Source: Clostridia bacterium (GTDB lineage Bacteria > Bacillota > Clostridia > Oscillospirales > CAG-272). From it: 37,146 nt of DNA. The notes under the pieces were generated by a model that was not told the DNA's origin, searched no databases, and was given only the letters and a program-made list of their open reading frames with translations. The DNA lies in contig JAFYMH010000044.1 of assembly GCA_017556685.1 (NCBI GenBank), forward strand, positions 1-37,146, written 5' to 3'. Within the stretch, counting starts at the first letter, position 1. Each line of letters opens with the position of its first letter. Positions 1 to 10,124 of the stretch are shown here, piece by piece. Both the position numbers and the translations under genes were made by a program.

Positions 1-57
1 CTCATCGATCTTTCACCGCGGCAGAGTCCTCTGCCCGGCAAATATTGTATCAAGTAT

Positions 58-86
58 ATTTTACTTCAAAATCATACTTTTGTAAA
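58..86 (-). promoter_or_regulatory. Putative sigma-A promoter reading out of the left edge
   Basis: On the minus strand TTTACA (complement of 81-86) is followed after exactly 17 bases by TAAAAT (complement of 58-63), each 5/6 to the vegetative consensus. Transcription would start near 51 and run leftwards through a short inverted repeat (GGCAGAG/CTCTGCC, 20-35). The first ATG on that strand is at 5-3, so the gene it serves would lie almost wholly outside the window. Confidence 0.45.
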
Positions 87-138
87 CACCTTTTTGAAAG
101 AAAACTGCTCTTTTCTTAATTTCCTTACAAATTATTAC

Positions 139-297
139 AAAATAGGATGCAAAAAAGGGGCTCGCTTGGTTTCGAGCAGAAATCGTCGGCTGACGAGCGA
201 GAGGCGTACAAGTGTACGTCGAGCGAGGAAACGGCGATAGAACGAAAAACGATAAAAAGGAGAAAACCGTAAGGTTTTCCACCTTAAAAAATAGGAT
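139..297. repeat. Structured repeat-like element bounded by a 10-bp direct repeat
   Basis: The 10-mer AAAATAGGAT occurs at 139-148 and again at 288-297. Between the copies lie several hairpins: GCTCG/CGAGC (160-177), CGTACA-AG-TGTACG (205-218), and GAAAACC-GTAA-GGTTTTC (262-279), whose loop would be a GUAA tetraloop in RNA. No convincing reading frame crosses it. Part of the interior (194-238) resembles 36015-36047, inside a coding gene. It could be a small non-autonomous element, a structured RNA, or ordinary intergenic sequence. The description is direct; the element interpretation is inference. Confidence 0.35.
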
Positions 298-313
298 ACG
301 CAAAGAAAAAGAC

Positions 314-348
314 AGGTGCTACGCCTACGCGCAGCACCTATTTTTTTT
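314..348 (+). terminator. Hairpin plus T8, possibly bidirectional
   Basis: AGGTGCT (314-320) pairs with AGCACCT (333-339) across a 12-base loop, and eight T residues follow at 341-348. On the minus strand the same hairpin is followed by GTCTTTTTC, so it could also stop pyrR transcripts. No gene is visible for the plus-strand reading. Confidence 0.5.
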
Positions 349-370
349 GTTTTTCGTTCGGTTATGCCGA

Positions 371-950
<580 letters not shown>

Positions 951-961
951 TCATCGCCCCC

Positions 962-990
962 ATTATATCCCGAATCGTCTTGAAAGTCAA
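962..990 (-). promoter_or_regulatory. pyrR promoter (sigma-A type)
   Basis: Minus-strand TTGACT (985-990) and TATAAT (962-967) are separated by 17 bases. The predicted start is about 25-30 bases before the pyrR ATG, so the leader is very short. Confidence 0.8.
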
Positions 991-1019
991 CTCTATTTTC
1001 GGTTTTTCCCTTCCTTTGC

Positions 1020-1048
1020 GTATGAAAGAGGGGTCGTGAGAAAAACTA
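1020..1048 (+). promoter_or_regulatory. Candidate forespore (sigma-F/sigma-G type) promoter for spoVA
   Basis: GTATG (1020-1024) followed 14 bases later by AGAAAAACTA (1039-1048) resembles the Bacillus forespore consensus GYWTA and GGnnAnAMTW, with one mismatch in each defined set of positions. The spacing is about one base short. The spoVA operon is forespore-transcribed in Bacillus, which makes the match reasonable, but the sequence evidence alone is modest. Confidence 0.3.
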
Positions 1049-1092
1049 TGACCGAAGAGCCGTCTTTCGGCTTCACTGAAAGGGAGGTTTTC

Positions 1093-1539
1093 ATGAAATT
1101 CGACCCGAAATCCTATCAAACGCTTGTTTCAAGACGGGCGGCGCGCTCGCCGATCCTGCCGAACTGCCTTCGCGCCTTTGCCGTCGGAGGGATGATCTGC
1201 GCCCTCGGCGAGGGGCTTTCCCATCTCTATCGCGCGTGGGGTGCCGAGCGAGAGCTTTCGATGACGCTCGTTTCGGTCACGCTCGTCTTCTTCGCCGCCC
1301 TTCTCACGGGGCTCGGCATCTTTGATCTTCTCGCACAGCACGCAGGGGCAGGCACGCTCGTCCCGATCACGGGCTTTGCAAACTCGGTCGTTTCCCCTGC
1401 CATTGATACCAAGGCGGAGGGGCTTGTTCTCGGCGTCGGAGCAAAGATCTTCAGTATCTCGGGGCCGGTCTTGCTCTATGCGCTTCTCTCGGGCGCGCTC
1501 TATGGGACCGTCTATTATCTGATCTCCCTCTTTCGGTGA
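1093..1539 (+). CDS. spoVAC: Stage V sporulation protein AC (DPA channel subunit)
   Basis: Integral membrane subunit of the SpoVA complex, which moves calcium-dipicolinate into the forespore and releases it at germination. SpoVAC itself is described as a mechanosensitive channel in Bacillus. The ATG at 1093 is chosen over in-frame upstream starts because AAAGGGAGG lies immediately before it, giving 148 residues, the usual SpoVAC size. Hydrophobic spans are visible near residues 20-45, 55-78, 90-105 and 120-145. The segment from LTGLGIFDLLAQHAG to GFANSVVSPA is characteristic. It is first in a three-gene set with spoVAD 6 bases downstream, the minimal C-D-E arrangement known from Clostridium species without spoVAA, spoVAB or spoVAF. 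Confidence 0.93.
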   Translation: MKFDPKSYQTLVSRRAARSPILPNCLRAFAVGGMICALGEGLSHLYRAWGAERELSMTLVSVTLVFFAALLTGLGIFDLLAQHAGAGTLVPITGFANSVVSPAIDTKAEGLVLGVGAKIFSISGPVLLYALLSGALYGTVYYLISLFR

Positions 1540-1545
1540 AAAGCG

Positions 1546-2565
1546 ATGCAAAAGCCGATCCTTTTTGAAAAACCGATCTACCTTCTCTCTCACGCAAGCG
1601 CCGTTGGCGGAGAAGAAAAAAAGGGACCGCTTGGCGAGTGCTTTGATTTTTGCGATCCAAGCGGCCGCTTTGGCGCCAAAACCTGGGAGCTTGCCGAGAG
1701 CGAGCTTTCGCGCATCACGCTTTCTCTTGCAATGAAAAAGGCAGGGATCTCGCACAGGGACCCCGATCTTCTTCTTGCAGGGGATCTGCAAAATCAGTGC
1801 GTTGCCTCCTCCCGGGCGCACGCCTGCCTTGGGATTCCCTATCTCGGACTCTACGGCGCCTGCTCGACCTCGGCAGAAGGGCTTTATATCGGCGCCTCTC
1901 TGCTTTCTGCATCGAATACGCTTCATCTTGCCGCTGTCGTGACGACCTCGCATTTTTGCGCCGCCGAGCGTCAGTTTCGTCTTCCCCTTGAATACGGAGG
2001 GCAAAGACCCCCGACCGCACAGTGGACAGCAACGGCGGGCGGCGCCTTTCTCATCACCGATCAAATACCCGACAGGCCATGTGCAAAAATAATGGGGGGG
2101 ATGATAGGAATTCCGATAGATAGTGGCATTTTGGATGCTTCTAATATGGGAGCCGCCATGGCTCCGGCCGCCGCGCACACCATTCTTTCGTTTTTTGAAA
2201 AGAGCCGATTTTCCCCGTCTGATTTTGACTTTATCGTCACGGGAGACCTTGGCTACGAGGGGAGCGAGATCATGAAGGGGATCCTTTGTGATAATAGTTT
2301 TCCTCTCCTTACAAACCACCTTGATTGCGGAACGCTCCTTTACAACCCCGAAATTCAGGACGTCCATGCGGGGGGTTCGGGATGCGGATGCAGCGCTTCG
2401 GTTCTTTCCGCGCATTTTTTACCCATGCTTGAGAAGGGTGCGGCGCGGCGTATTCTCTTCCTTGCAACCGGAGCTCTGATGAGTCCGTCCGCAATTTTGC
2501 AGGGACAGTCGATCGTCGGCACAGCCCCACTCGTCATTTTTGAGGGAGAGGAGACTTTTCACTAG
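1546..2565 (+). CDS. spoVAD: Stage V sporulation protein AD
   Basis: SpoVAD has a thiolase-like fold, binds dipicolinic acid, and works with the membrane subunits SpoVAC and SpoVAE on the spore inner membrane. The 339 residues match the family length. Recognisable segments are GLYGACSTSAEGL near 103-115, TTSHFCAAERQFR near 127-139, and the glycine-rich C-terminal part with HAGGSGCGCSA. No signal peptide or long membrane span is seen, as expected for a peripheral subunit. The ATG lies 6 bases after the spoVAC stop, and the TAG stop shares its last base with the GTG start of spoVAE, indicating translational coupling. Confidence 0.94.
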   Translation: MQKPILFEKPIYLLSHASAVGGEEKKGPLGECFDFCDPSGRFGAKTWELAESELSRITLSLAMKKAGISHRDPDLLLAGDLQNQCVASSRAHACLGIPYLGLYGACSTSAEGLYIGASLLSASNTLHLAAVVTTSHFCAAERQFRLPLEYGGQRPPTAQWTATAGGAFLITDQIPDRPCAKIMGGMIGIPIDSGILDASNMGAAMAPAAAHTILSFFEKSRFSPSDFDFIVTGDLGYEGSEIMKGILCDNSFPLLTNHLDCGTLLYNPEIQDVHAGGSGCGCSASVLSAHFLPMLEKGAARRILFLATGALMSPSAILQGQSIVGTAPLVIFEGEETFH

Positions 2566-2933
2566 TGATTTTTTTTGATCTACTGAAGGCATTTGCCGTC
2601 GGCGGTGCAATTTGCGTGGTTGCCCAGCTTCTGATCGATCTGACGCGACTCACCCCCGCCCGTATTCTCGTTCTGTACGTTTCCATCGGGGTTCTTCTCG
2701 GCGCCGTAGGGCTTTTTGAGCCGCTTCTTCGCTTTGCGGGCTGCGGCGCCTCGGTTCCCCTCATAGGATTTGGCGCAGCCGTTGCAAAAGGGGTTCGGGA
2801 GGCGGTCGATCAAAGGGGCGCCATCGGGATCCTCAGCGGAGGACTTTCGGCGACCTCTGCCGGTATCACGGCGTCGCTTCTTTTCGGCTATCTCGTTGCG
2901 ATCGTTTTTCGCGGCGGACCAAAAAAAATGTAA
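2565..2933 (+). CDS. spoVAE: Stage V sporulation protein AE (SpoVAEb type)
   Basis: Small membrane subunit of the SpoVA dipicolinate channel, 122 residues. It starts at a GTG that overlaps the spoVAD TAG stop by one base. It is related to SpoVAC: both begin their first membrane span with an AFAVGG segment, and both carry a GAxxPLIGFG/GTLVPITGFA-like loop. Hydrophobic segments lie near residues 8-25, 32-55 and 88-115. A strong bidirectional terminator follows immediately, so the operon ends here. Confidence 0.92.
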   Translation: MIFFDLLKAFAVGGAICVVAQLLIDLTRLTPARILVLYVSIGVLLGAVGLFEPLLRFAGCGASVPLIGFGAAVAKGVREAVDQRGAIGILSGGLSATSAGITASLLFGYLVAIVFRGGPKKM

Positions 2934-2974
2934 AAAATCTCCGCAAAGGCAAGCTTCTTTGCGGAGATTTTTTT
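2932..2974. terminator. Bidirectional terminator between spoVAE and the glycosyltransferase
   Basis: A stem of about 16 bp (2933-2948 with 2957-2972) surrounds an 8-base loop and is A-rich on the left and T-rich on the right. It can therefore end both spoVA (plus) and the convergent minus-strand gene at 2981. Confidence 0.85.
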
Positions 2975-2980
2975 AAGGCT

Positions 2981-3700
2981 TTATTTTTTCTTTATTTTTT
3001 TGATTCTCTTTTTTATTTTTCGAACGTCCCTTACCATCCTTACGCTATCCCTTACGAAATGCACCGTTGACTCGCGATGGTTTAAGATCCTGACGGGATG
3101 CTCGGAAATTTTCATCCCAAGCCTCTGTGCAAGCAAAATGACCTCGAGATCAAAGGCAAAGCGATCGACCTCTGCCCTTGAAAAGATGCTTTTAGCCGCC
3201 GTTTGGCGAAACGCCTTGATCCCGCACTGCGAGTCGCTTGGACGAAGCCCCGCATAGAGCGAAAGAAAGCGAAGATAGCCCTTTGAAAGAAGGCGCCTGA
3301 TCGACGTATATCCATCGTAACCGAGCGGATGGAGAGCGCGGGAGCCGATCAGACACTCGATCGACCCGTCCCTTTCCATCTCATCGAAGAACTTTCCGAT
3401 GACGTCTGTTCCGTACGCAAGATCGCAATCGGTGAAAATCACGATCTCGCCGGAAGCCGAAAGCATCCCCGATCGAACGGCGTATCCCTTTCCTCGGTTC
3501 GGACGGTAGGAGATCACTTTCGTTTTGGCGTCCTTTTTTCTTGTGAGGATCTCAAGACTTTCGTCTGTCGAGCCGTCGTCTACGTAGATCACCTCATAAT
3601 CCTCTCCAAAGCGCCCCTTCATATAGGACGAGACCTCGTCCATCGTTTTTATAAGGATTTTTTGCTCGTTGAAAAGAGGAATACAAAGCGAAATCTTCAT
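2981..3700 (-). CDS. Family 2 glycosyltransferase, dolichyl-phosphate sugar synthase-like
   Basis: Cytoplasmic or membrane-associated GT-A glycosyltransferase of family 2, 239 residues. Visible motifs are LCIPLFNEQ at the N-terminus, YVDDGSTDES near 39-48, a GKGYAVRSGM segment typical of DPG/DPM synthase-like proteins, and the metal-binding DCDLA near 91-95. These enzymes usually transfer glucose, mannose or a modified sugar to a polyprenyl phosphate; the acceptor here is unknown. No C-terminal membrane spans follow; the tail is strongly basic (KKRIKKIKKK), which could hold it on the inner face. It is transcribed away from dnaA from its own promoter and is convergent with spoVAE. A role in the cell envelope is inference. 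Confidence 0.85.
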   Translation of the reverse strand: MKISLCIPLFNEQKILIKTMDEVSSYMKGRFGEDYEVIYVDDGSTDESLEILTRKKDAKTKVISYRPNRGKGYAVRSGMLSASGEIVIFTDCDLAYGTDVIGKFFDEMERDGSIECLIGSRALHPLGYDGYTSIRRLLSKGYLRFLSLYAGLRPSDSQCGIKAFRQTAAKSIFSRAEVDRFAFDLEVILLAQRLGMKISEHPVRILNHRESTVHFVRDSVRMVRDVRKIKKRIKKIKKK

Positions 3701-3726
3701 GACACTTCCCTTTTGCTTTTTTAAAA

Positions 3727-3755
3727 ATTATACCAAAGCCGATGAGAAAAGGCAA
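3727..3755 (-). promoter_or_regulatory. Promoter of the glycosyltransferase gene (extended -10)
   Basis: Minus strand TATAAT (3727-3732) is preceded by TGG, giving an extended -10 element. TTGCCT (3750-3755) lies 17 bases upstream, 4/6 to the -35 consensus. Confidence 0.6.
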
Positions 3756-3786
3756 GAAAAAACAACGCGAAATTTATGAAAAAAAC

Positions 3787-3795
3787 TTATCCACA
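3787..3795 (+). promoter_or_regulatory. Perfect DnaA box upstream of the dnaA promoter
   Basis: TTATCCACA, an exact match to the DnaA box consensus, ends 4 bases before the -35 element of dnaA. It is well placed for autoregulation and could be the upstream part of a bipartite origin. Confidence 0.8.
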
Positions 3796-3799
3796 GATG

Positions 3800-3828
3800 T
3801 TGAAAATTTTTATCTACTATGTTATAAT
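3800..3828 (+). promoter_or_regulatory. dnaA promoter (sigma-A type)
   Basis: TTGAAA (3800-3805) and TATAAT (3823-3828) with a 17-base spacer. The ribosome site AGGAG is at 3855-3859, before the ATG at 3866. Confidence 0.85.
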
Positions 3829-3865
3829 ATTATAAATTAAGTTTTATTTAAGTTAGGAGATAAAA

Positions 3866-5263
3866 ATGGACGCATTAAACGACGTCGGAAAAGCGGTGCT
3901 TTCGGTTCTTCAAAATACGTTTGCGTCTACGATATACGAGCTTTGGTTTCAGGATCTGAAGCTCATTGGACTCAGTGAGAGCGAGGCGGTCTTTCAGATC
4001 AACAATTCCTTTAAGCAAAAGATCCTGCAAAGCCGTCACGCCGAAAATATCAAGCGGGCGCTGAGCGAGGTCATCGGGTACGAGGCGGAGATCCGCATCG
4101 TTTCAAGCGAGGGCGAGGACGGCTTTTCGATTCCGACCTTTGAGATCAAAAAGGAGCAGGTCGCGCCTATCGAGGAACCGAAGGAGACATTTAATACCGG
4201 CGCCGCCATCGAAAGCAAAACGATCGTTGAGGAATATACCTTTGAGAACTTCATCGTCGGGGACTCAAATAAATTCACTCACGCCGCTTGTATGGCGGTC
4301 GCGATGTCCTCTATCAACAAGGGAAAGAGACAGAGCGGATACAATCCCATTTATAATCCCCTTTTCATCTACGGACCGAGCGGCGTTGGAAAAACGCATC
4401 TTCTCTTTGCCGTTACCAACGAGATTAAGAGAAATAACCCGAACGTTCGTCTGATGTATAAAAAGGGTGAGGAATTTACAAACGAGCTGATCTCCAGCAT
4501 CAAGAACTCGACCCAGCCCGCCTTCCGCGAGAAATACAGAACAGTTGACGTTCTTCTGATCGACGATATTCAGTTTATCGCAGGAAAGGAAGCCACGCAG
4601 GAGGAATTTTTCCATACCTTTACGGCACTATACGAGGAGGAAAAGCAGATCATTTTAACCTCCGACCGTCCGCCGAAGGATATCAAAACCCTCGAGGACA
4701 GGCTTCGCACGCGCTTTGAATGGGGTCTTCTTGCCGACATTCAGCCGCCGAGCTTTGAGCTTCGGACCGCGATCATCAACAAAAAGGCGGAGACGCTCGG
4801 CGTTGATATCTCCCCCGACGTCGTTGAGTATCTTGCGACCAAGCTTCAAAACAATATCCGACAGATCGAGGGCTCTATCAAGAAGATCGCGGCGATCAGT
4901 CTTCTGACCCGCTCCCCCGTAACGATCGAGCTTTCGCGCCGTGCCATCTCTGACGTCCTTTCGGGAAACGAGCCCGTGAATATCACGGTCGATCGCATTC
5001 TTGCCGCCGTATCGAGAAAATACGGCATCTCAACCGAGGATATCAAGGCGAAAAAGAGATCCGCCGATATCGTCAACGCAAGACATATCTGCATTTACTT
5101 AATCCGCCAGCTGACCGACATTTCCTTTAATTCCATCGGTGAGTTCTTCAGTCGGGACCATGCAACGATCATATCGGCATTCAAAAAGGTGGAATCAAAC
5201 GTTTCCTCAAATCAGCACTTCGCAAAGGAGATCCAGGAGCTGATGGGAGAGCTTAAAAATTAA
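3866..5263 (+). CDS. dnaA: Chromosomal replication initiator DnaA
   Basis: AAA+ ATPase that binds DnaA boxes at oriC, melts the origin and recruits the replicative helicase. The 465 residues are typical. Domain I is about 1-85, a short linker follows, and the ATPase domain starts near YTFENFIVGDSN (124-135). Walker A is GPSGVGKT (170-177), Walker B is LLIDDIQF (near 230-237), and the arginine-rich sensor segment is RLRTRFEWGL. The C-terminal DNA-binding helix-turn-helix carries the signature as RDHATIISAF (430-439); the two residues before it are FS where many homologues have GG or GR. The start at 3866 has a good AGGAG. It has its own promoter and precedes an unusually long gap to dnaN that carries DnaA-box-like sites. 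Confidence 0.98.
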   Translation: MDALNDVGKAVLSVLQNTFASTIYELWFQDLKLIGLSESEAVFQINNSFKQKILQSRHAENIKRALSEVIGYEAEIRIVSSEGEDGFSIPTFEIKKEQVAPIEEPKETFNTGAAIESKTIVEEYTFENFIVGDSNKFTHAACMAVAMSSINKGKRQSGYNPIYNPLFIYGPSGVGKTHLLFAVTNEIKRNNPNVRLMYKKGEEFTNELISSIKNSTQPAFREKYRTVDVLLIDDIQFIAGKEATQEEFFHTFTALYEEEKQIILTSDRPPKDIKTLEDRLRTRFEWGLLADIQPPSFELRTAIINKKAETLGVDISPDVVEYLATKLQNNIRQIEGSIKKIAAISLLTRSPVTIELSRRAISDVLSGNEPVNITVDRILAAVSRKYGISTEDIKAKKRSADIVNARHICIYLIRQLTDISFNSIGEFFSRDHATIISAFKKVESNVSSNQHFAKEIQELMGELKN

Positions 5264-5569
5264 GCGGTGGATAAGCTGTTAATTAAACGTCTTGTTTATG
5301 GTGGATAAAAAGTGGATTTCCAAAAAAGGGAAAACAAAAAAATATAATCCACACCGTCCACTTTTTGCGCACCGATTTTCCACCCCGAAAATTTTGGTAA
5401 AGAGTCCTATATTTCCCTTTCTTCATAAGAGAATTTGGAGTTTTCCCGATTTTCCACCGTCCCTGATACTACCCCTTCTTTTTCCCTTATTCCTTTCCTT
5501 TTCTTTTCGTTTTCGCAAATAAACGCAGATCAAAATTTAAATAAGCCTCTGAGCCGAAAGGAGCATACA
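5264..5569. other. Putative oriC in the dnaA-dnaN gap
   Basis: This 306-base gap has no gene. DnaA-box-like 9-mers with one mismatch lie at 5266-5274 and 5300-5308 (GGTGGATAA) and, inverted, at 5345-5353 (TAATCCACA). Weaker inverted copies (TTTTCCACC, two mismatches) are at 5376-5384 and 5450-5458. An A-rich stretch (5321-5348) and a nearly pure pyrimidine tract on the plus strand (about 5471-5514) are candidates for easily opened DNA. The dnaN leader is also here, but no convincing -35/-10 pair was identified. Confidence 0.65.
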
Positions 5570-6718
5570 ATGAAAATCGTTTTCTCAAAGCAAAGCCTGA
5601 TGGAAAAGCTCGTTCCCACGATGAGCACGGTTTCCGGAAAAAATACCATTACCTCGATTGAAGGAATCCTGATCGAAACGGTCGGGGAAAATACGGTACG
5701 TCTTTCTTCTTATGATATGAACAAGGGAATCCGTACCACGACCGAAGCGGTTGCAGTGATTGAGGAAGGAAGCTATATCATCAACGCGCAGAGGCTTTTT
5801 CAGATCGTTAAGCTTCTTGGAGAGGATGAGATCACGCTTGAGGTCGATGGAAAGCTGAACGTAACCATCTCCTCGGGCAATTCCAGCTTCTCTCTGTTTG
5901 CCTTGAACGGCTCGGATTTTCCGAATCTTCCCGAGCTGACGGGAGATAAGGGATTTTCGGTAAGCTCCTCGGTTTTAAAGACGATGATCTCAAAGGTTCT
6001 TCATTCTGTTGCCGAGCAGGATAACAGACAGATGCTCTGCGGCGCTTACTTCGTTATTGAAAACAGTCAGATGGAGATCGTTTCCTGCGACGGATATACG
6101 CTTTCGCGCTGCATTGTCGAAAGCGAGATCAACGATATCGGTCGCGTTGCCAGCACGAAATTTTCCTTTATTATTCCGGGGCATGCTCTCTCTGAGCTGA
6201 TCCGTATCCTTCCCGATAAGGACGAGCCGGTCTCGATCTATCTTTCGAGAAAGCACGCGATCGCCGAGATGAACGGCATCACCTTCTTTACGAGAATGAT
6301 TGATAGCGAATACATCGATTATCATCGCATTCTTCCGAAGGAGCAGAGCATCTTCGTCAAGATCAACCGCGCAAGATTCCTTGAGGGTCTTGAGAGAGCA
6401 AATCTCGTTGCCGAGGAGAAGATCCAGGGAAGCGGAAAGAGCTACGTCCGTCTTTCTATTTCTGAAAACAATTTCTCTCTTTCCTCAAATTCTGTGAACG
6501 GAAACGTCTTTGATACCATGACCTGCGAGCACAAGGGAGACGATATCACGATCGGCTTTAATTGCCGTTTTCTGATCAACAGCGTTCGTGCCACCGAGGG
6601 AGAGGAGCTTTTGATCACTTTGAAATCCCCGACGCAGTCGATTACGGTTGAGCCTGCCGAGCAGAAGGAGAACTTCAGTAGCTTCTATATGATTCTGCCG
6701 GTTCGTATGACCGAATGA
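5570..6718 (+). CDS. dnaN: DNA polymerase III beta sliding clamp
   Basis: Ring-forming processivity clamp that tethers DNA polymerase III and many repair proteins to DNA. The ATG at 5570 follows GAAAGGAGC and gives 382 residues, close to the family norm; upstream in-frame codons have no ribosome site and would encode a low-complexity leader. The three repeated clamp domains are recognisable from segments such as ALNGSDFPNLPE and CDGYTLSR, and from the C-terminal end MILPVRMTE, which replaces the common MPMRL-type ending. The TGA stop overlaps the recF ATG as ATGA, so the two are translationally coupled. Confidence 0.97.
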   Translation: MKIVFSKQSLMEKLVPTMSTVSGKNTITSIEGILIETVGENTVRLSSYDMNKGIRTTTEAVAVIEEGSYIINAQRLFQIVKLLGEDEITLEVDGKLNVTISSGNSSFSLFALNGSDFPNLPELTGDKGFSVSSSVLKTMISKVLHSVAEQDNRQMLCGAYFVIENSQMEIVSCDGYTLSRCIVESEINDIGRVASTKFSFIIPGHALSELIRILPDKDEPVSIYLSRKHAIAEMNGITFFTRMIDSEYIDYHRILPKEQSIFVKINRARFLEGLERANLVAEEKIQGSGKSYVRLSISENNFSLSSNSVNGNVFDTMTCEHKGDDITIGFNCRFLINSVRATEGEELLITLKSPTQSITVEPAEQKENFSSFYMILPVRMTE

Positions 6719-7812
6719 TCCTAAATCGCCTTCGGGTTGAAAATTACAGGAATATTTCTTTTGCGGATCTTTCGTTTGATAGCGGCGTAAATCTCCTGTT
6801 CGGAGAGAATGCGCAGGGAAAGACCAACGCCCTTGAATGCATCTATTCCTTTGCGAGAGGAAAAAGCTTTCGCTCGGCAAAGGATGAGGAGCTCGTTCGG
6901 TTCGGAGAAAAGGGATTTTCAAGCGAGATTACCTTTTCGGACCGCGAAAGAGAGCAAACGCTTTCCTATTGCTATTACGGCGGGGAAAGAAAAAGACTCC
7001 GCAACGGCGTTACACTCTCTAAGCAGACCGAGATGATCGGGCATTTCAGAGCCGTTCTCTTTTACCCAGAGCATCTTCAGCTGATCAAGGGCGGACCGTC
7101 TGAAAGAAGAAGCTTTTTGAATATTGCGATCTCGCAGTGCTATCCGGCATATCTGAAGCTTTACGGAGATTACAGCCGAATTCTTGAAAACCGTAACTGT
7201 CTTTTAAAGCTCTCGCAAAAGGGGCTTTCGATCGATAAGAACGAGCTTGAAATTTGGAGCGATGCGCTCGCCTCAGTTGCCGCTTCTATCTGGATCTACC
7301 GAAAGAGCTATATTGAAAGACTCACTCAGTTTGCATCCCCCCTTCTCTCGGATATCTCGGGGAAAAAGGAAGCGCTTTCGCTCTCCTACGAAAGCGACGT
7401 TTCGGGAGAAAACGAAAAGGAGATCAGAGAGGCGTACCGCTTGCTTTTCAGAGAAAATCTGATGAAGGAGATCTCCTTGGGCTGCTCTCTTTACGGGATC
7501 CACCGAGACGATCTCAACGTTCTGATTAACGGTATCAGTGCAAGAAGCTTTGCCTCTCAAGGGCAGCAGCGGTCGATCGTTCTTTCTCTGAAGCTTGCAG
7601 AGGGCGAACTCTCAAGGAGCCTGACGGGGGAATATCCCGTGTTTCTCTTTGACGATGTGCTAAGCGAGCTTGACGAGTATCGCCGATCATACGTTTTATC
7701 AGATCCGGGTGAGCGCCAGTTCATCGTAACCGCATGTGAGGATTCGGGCTTTGACCTAAGCTTGGTTCATACGACGCTCGTTTCCGCCGGTTCCTTTCGG
7801 AAGAAGGAGTGA
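6715..7812 (+). CDS. recF: Recombination and replication repair protein RecF
   Basis: SMC-like ATPase that helps load RecA at single-strand gaps. The 365 residues are typical. Walker A is GENAQGKT (30-37), the ABC-like signature region is ASQGQQRS near 281-288, and Walker B follows as LFDDVLSELD. The ATG overlaps the dnaN stop by 4 bases. The small S4-domain gene (yaaA) that sits between dnaN and recF in Bacillus is absent here. The end of recF carries the ribosome site (AAGGAG) of remB, 3 bases downstream. Confidence 0.96.
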   Translation: MILNRLRVENYRNISFADLSFDSGVNLLFGENAQGKTNALECIYSFARGKSFRSAKDEELVRFGEKGFSSEITFSDREREQTLSYCYYGGERKRLRNGVTLSKQTEMIGHFRAVLFYPEHLQLIKGGPSERRSFLNIAISQCYPAYLKLYGDYSRILENRNCLLKLSQKGLSIDKNELEIWSDALASVAASIWIYRKSYIERLTQFASPLLSDISGKKEALSLSYESDVSGENEKEIREAYRLLFRENLMKEISLGCSLYGIHRDDLNVLINGISARSFASQGQQRSIVLSLKLAEGELSRSLTGEYPVFLFDDVLSELDEYRRSYVLSDPGERQFIVTACEDSGFDLSLVHTTLVSAGSFRKKE

Positions 7813-7815
7813 GGT

Positions 7816-10109
<2,294 letters not shown>

Positions 10110-10124
10110 AGGGGGAAGCCGTTT

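Noticed and set aside
1-240. Plus-strand frame open from the left edge to a TAG at 238-240.
   Set aside because: It could be a gene tail, but it crosses the hairpins of the repeat-like element, ends in a run of Arg codons, and has no family resemblance.
61-303. An 80-codon minus-strand frame.
   Set aside because: It overlaps the promoter at 58-86 and the hairpins, has no ribosome site, and its translation is low-complexity.
1129-2415. A 428-codon minus-strand open frame.
   Set aside because: It is antisense to spoVAC and spoVAD, is Arg/Lys-rich, and has no motifs.
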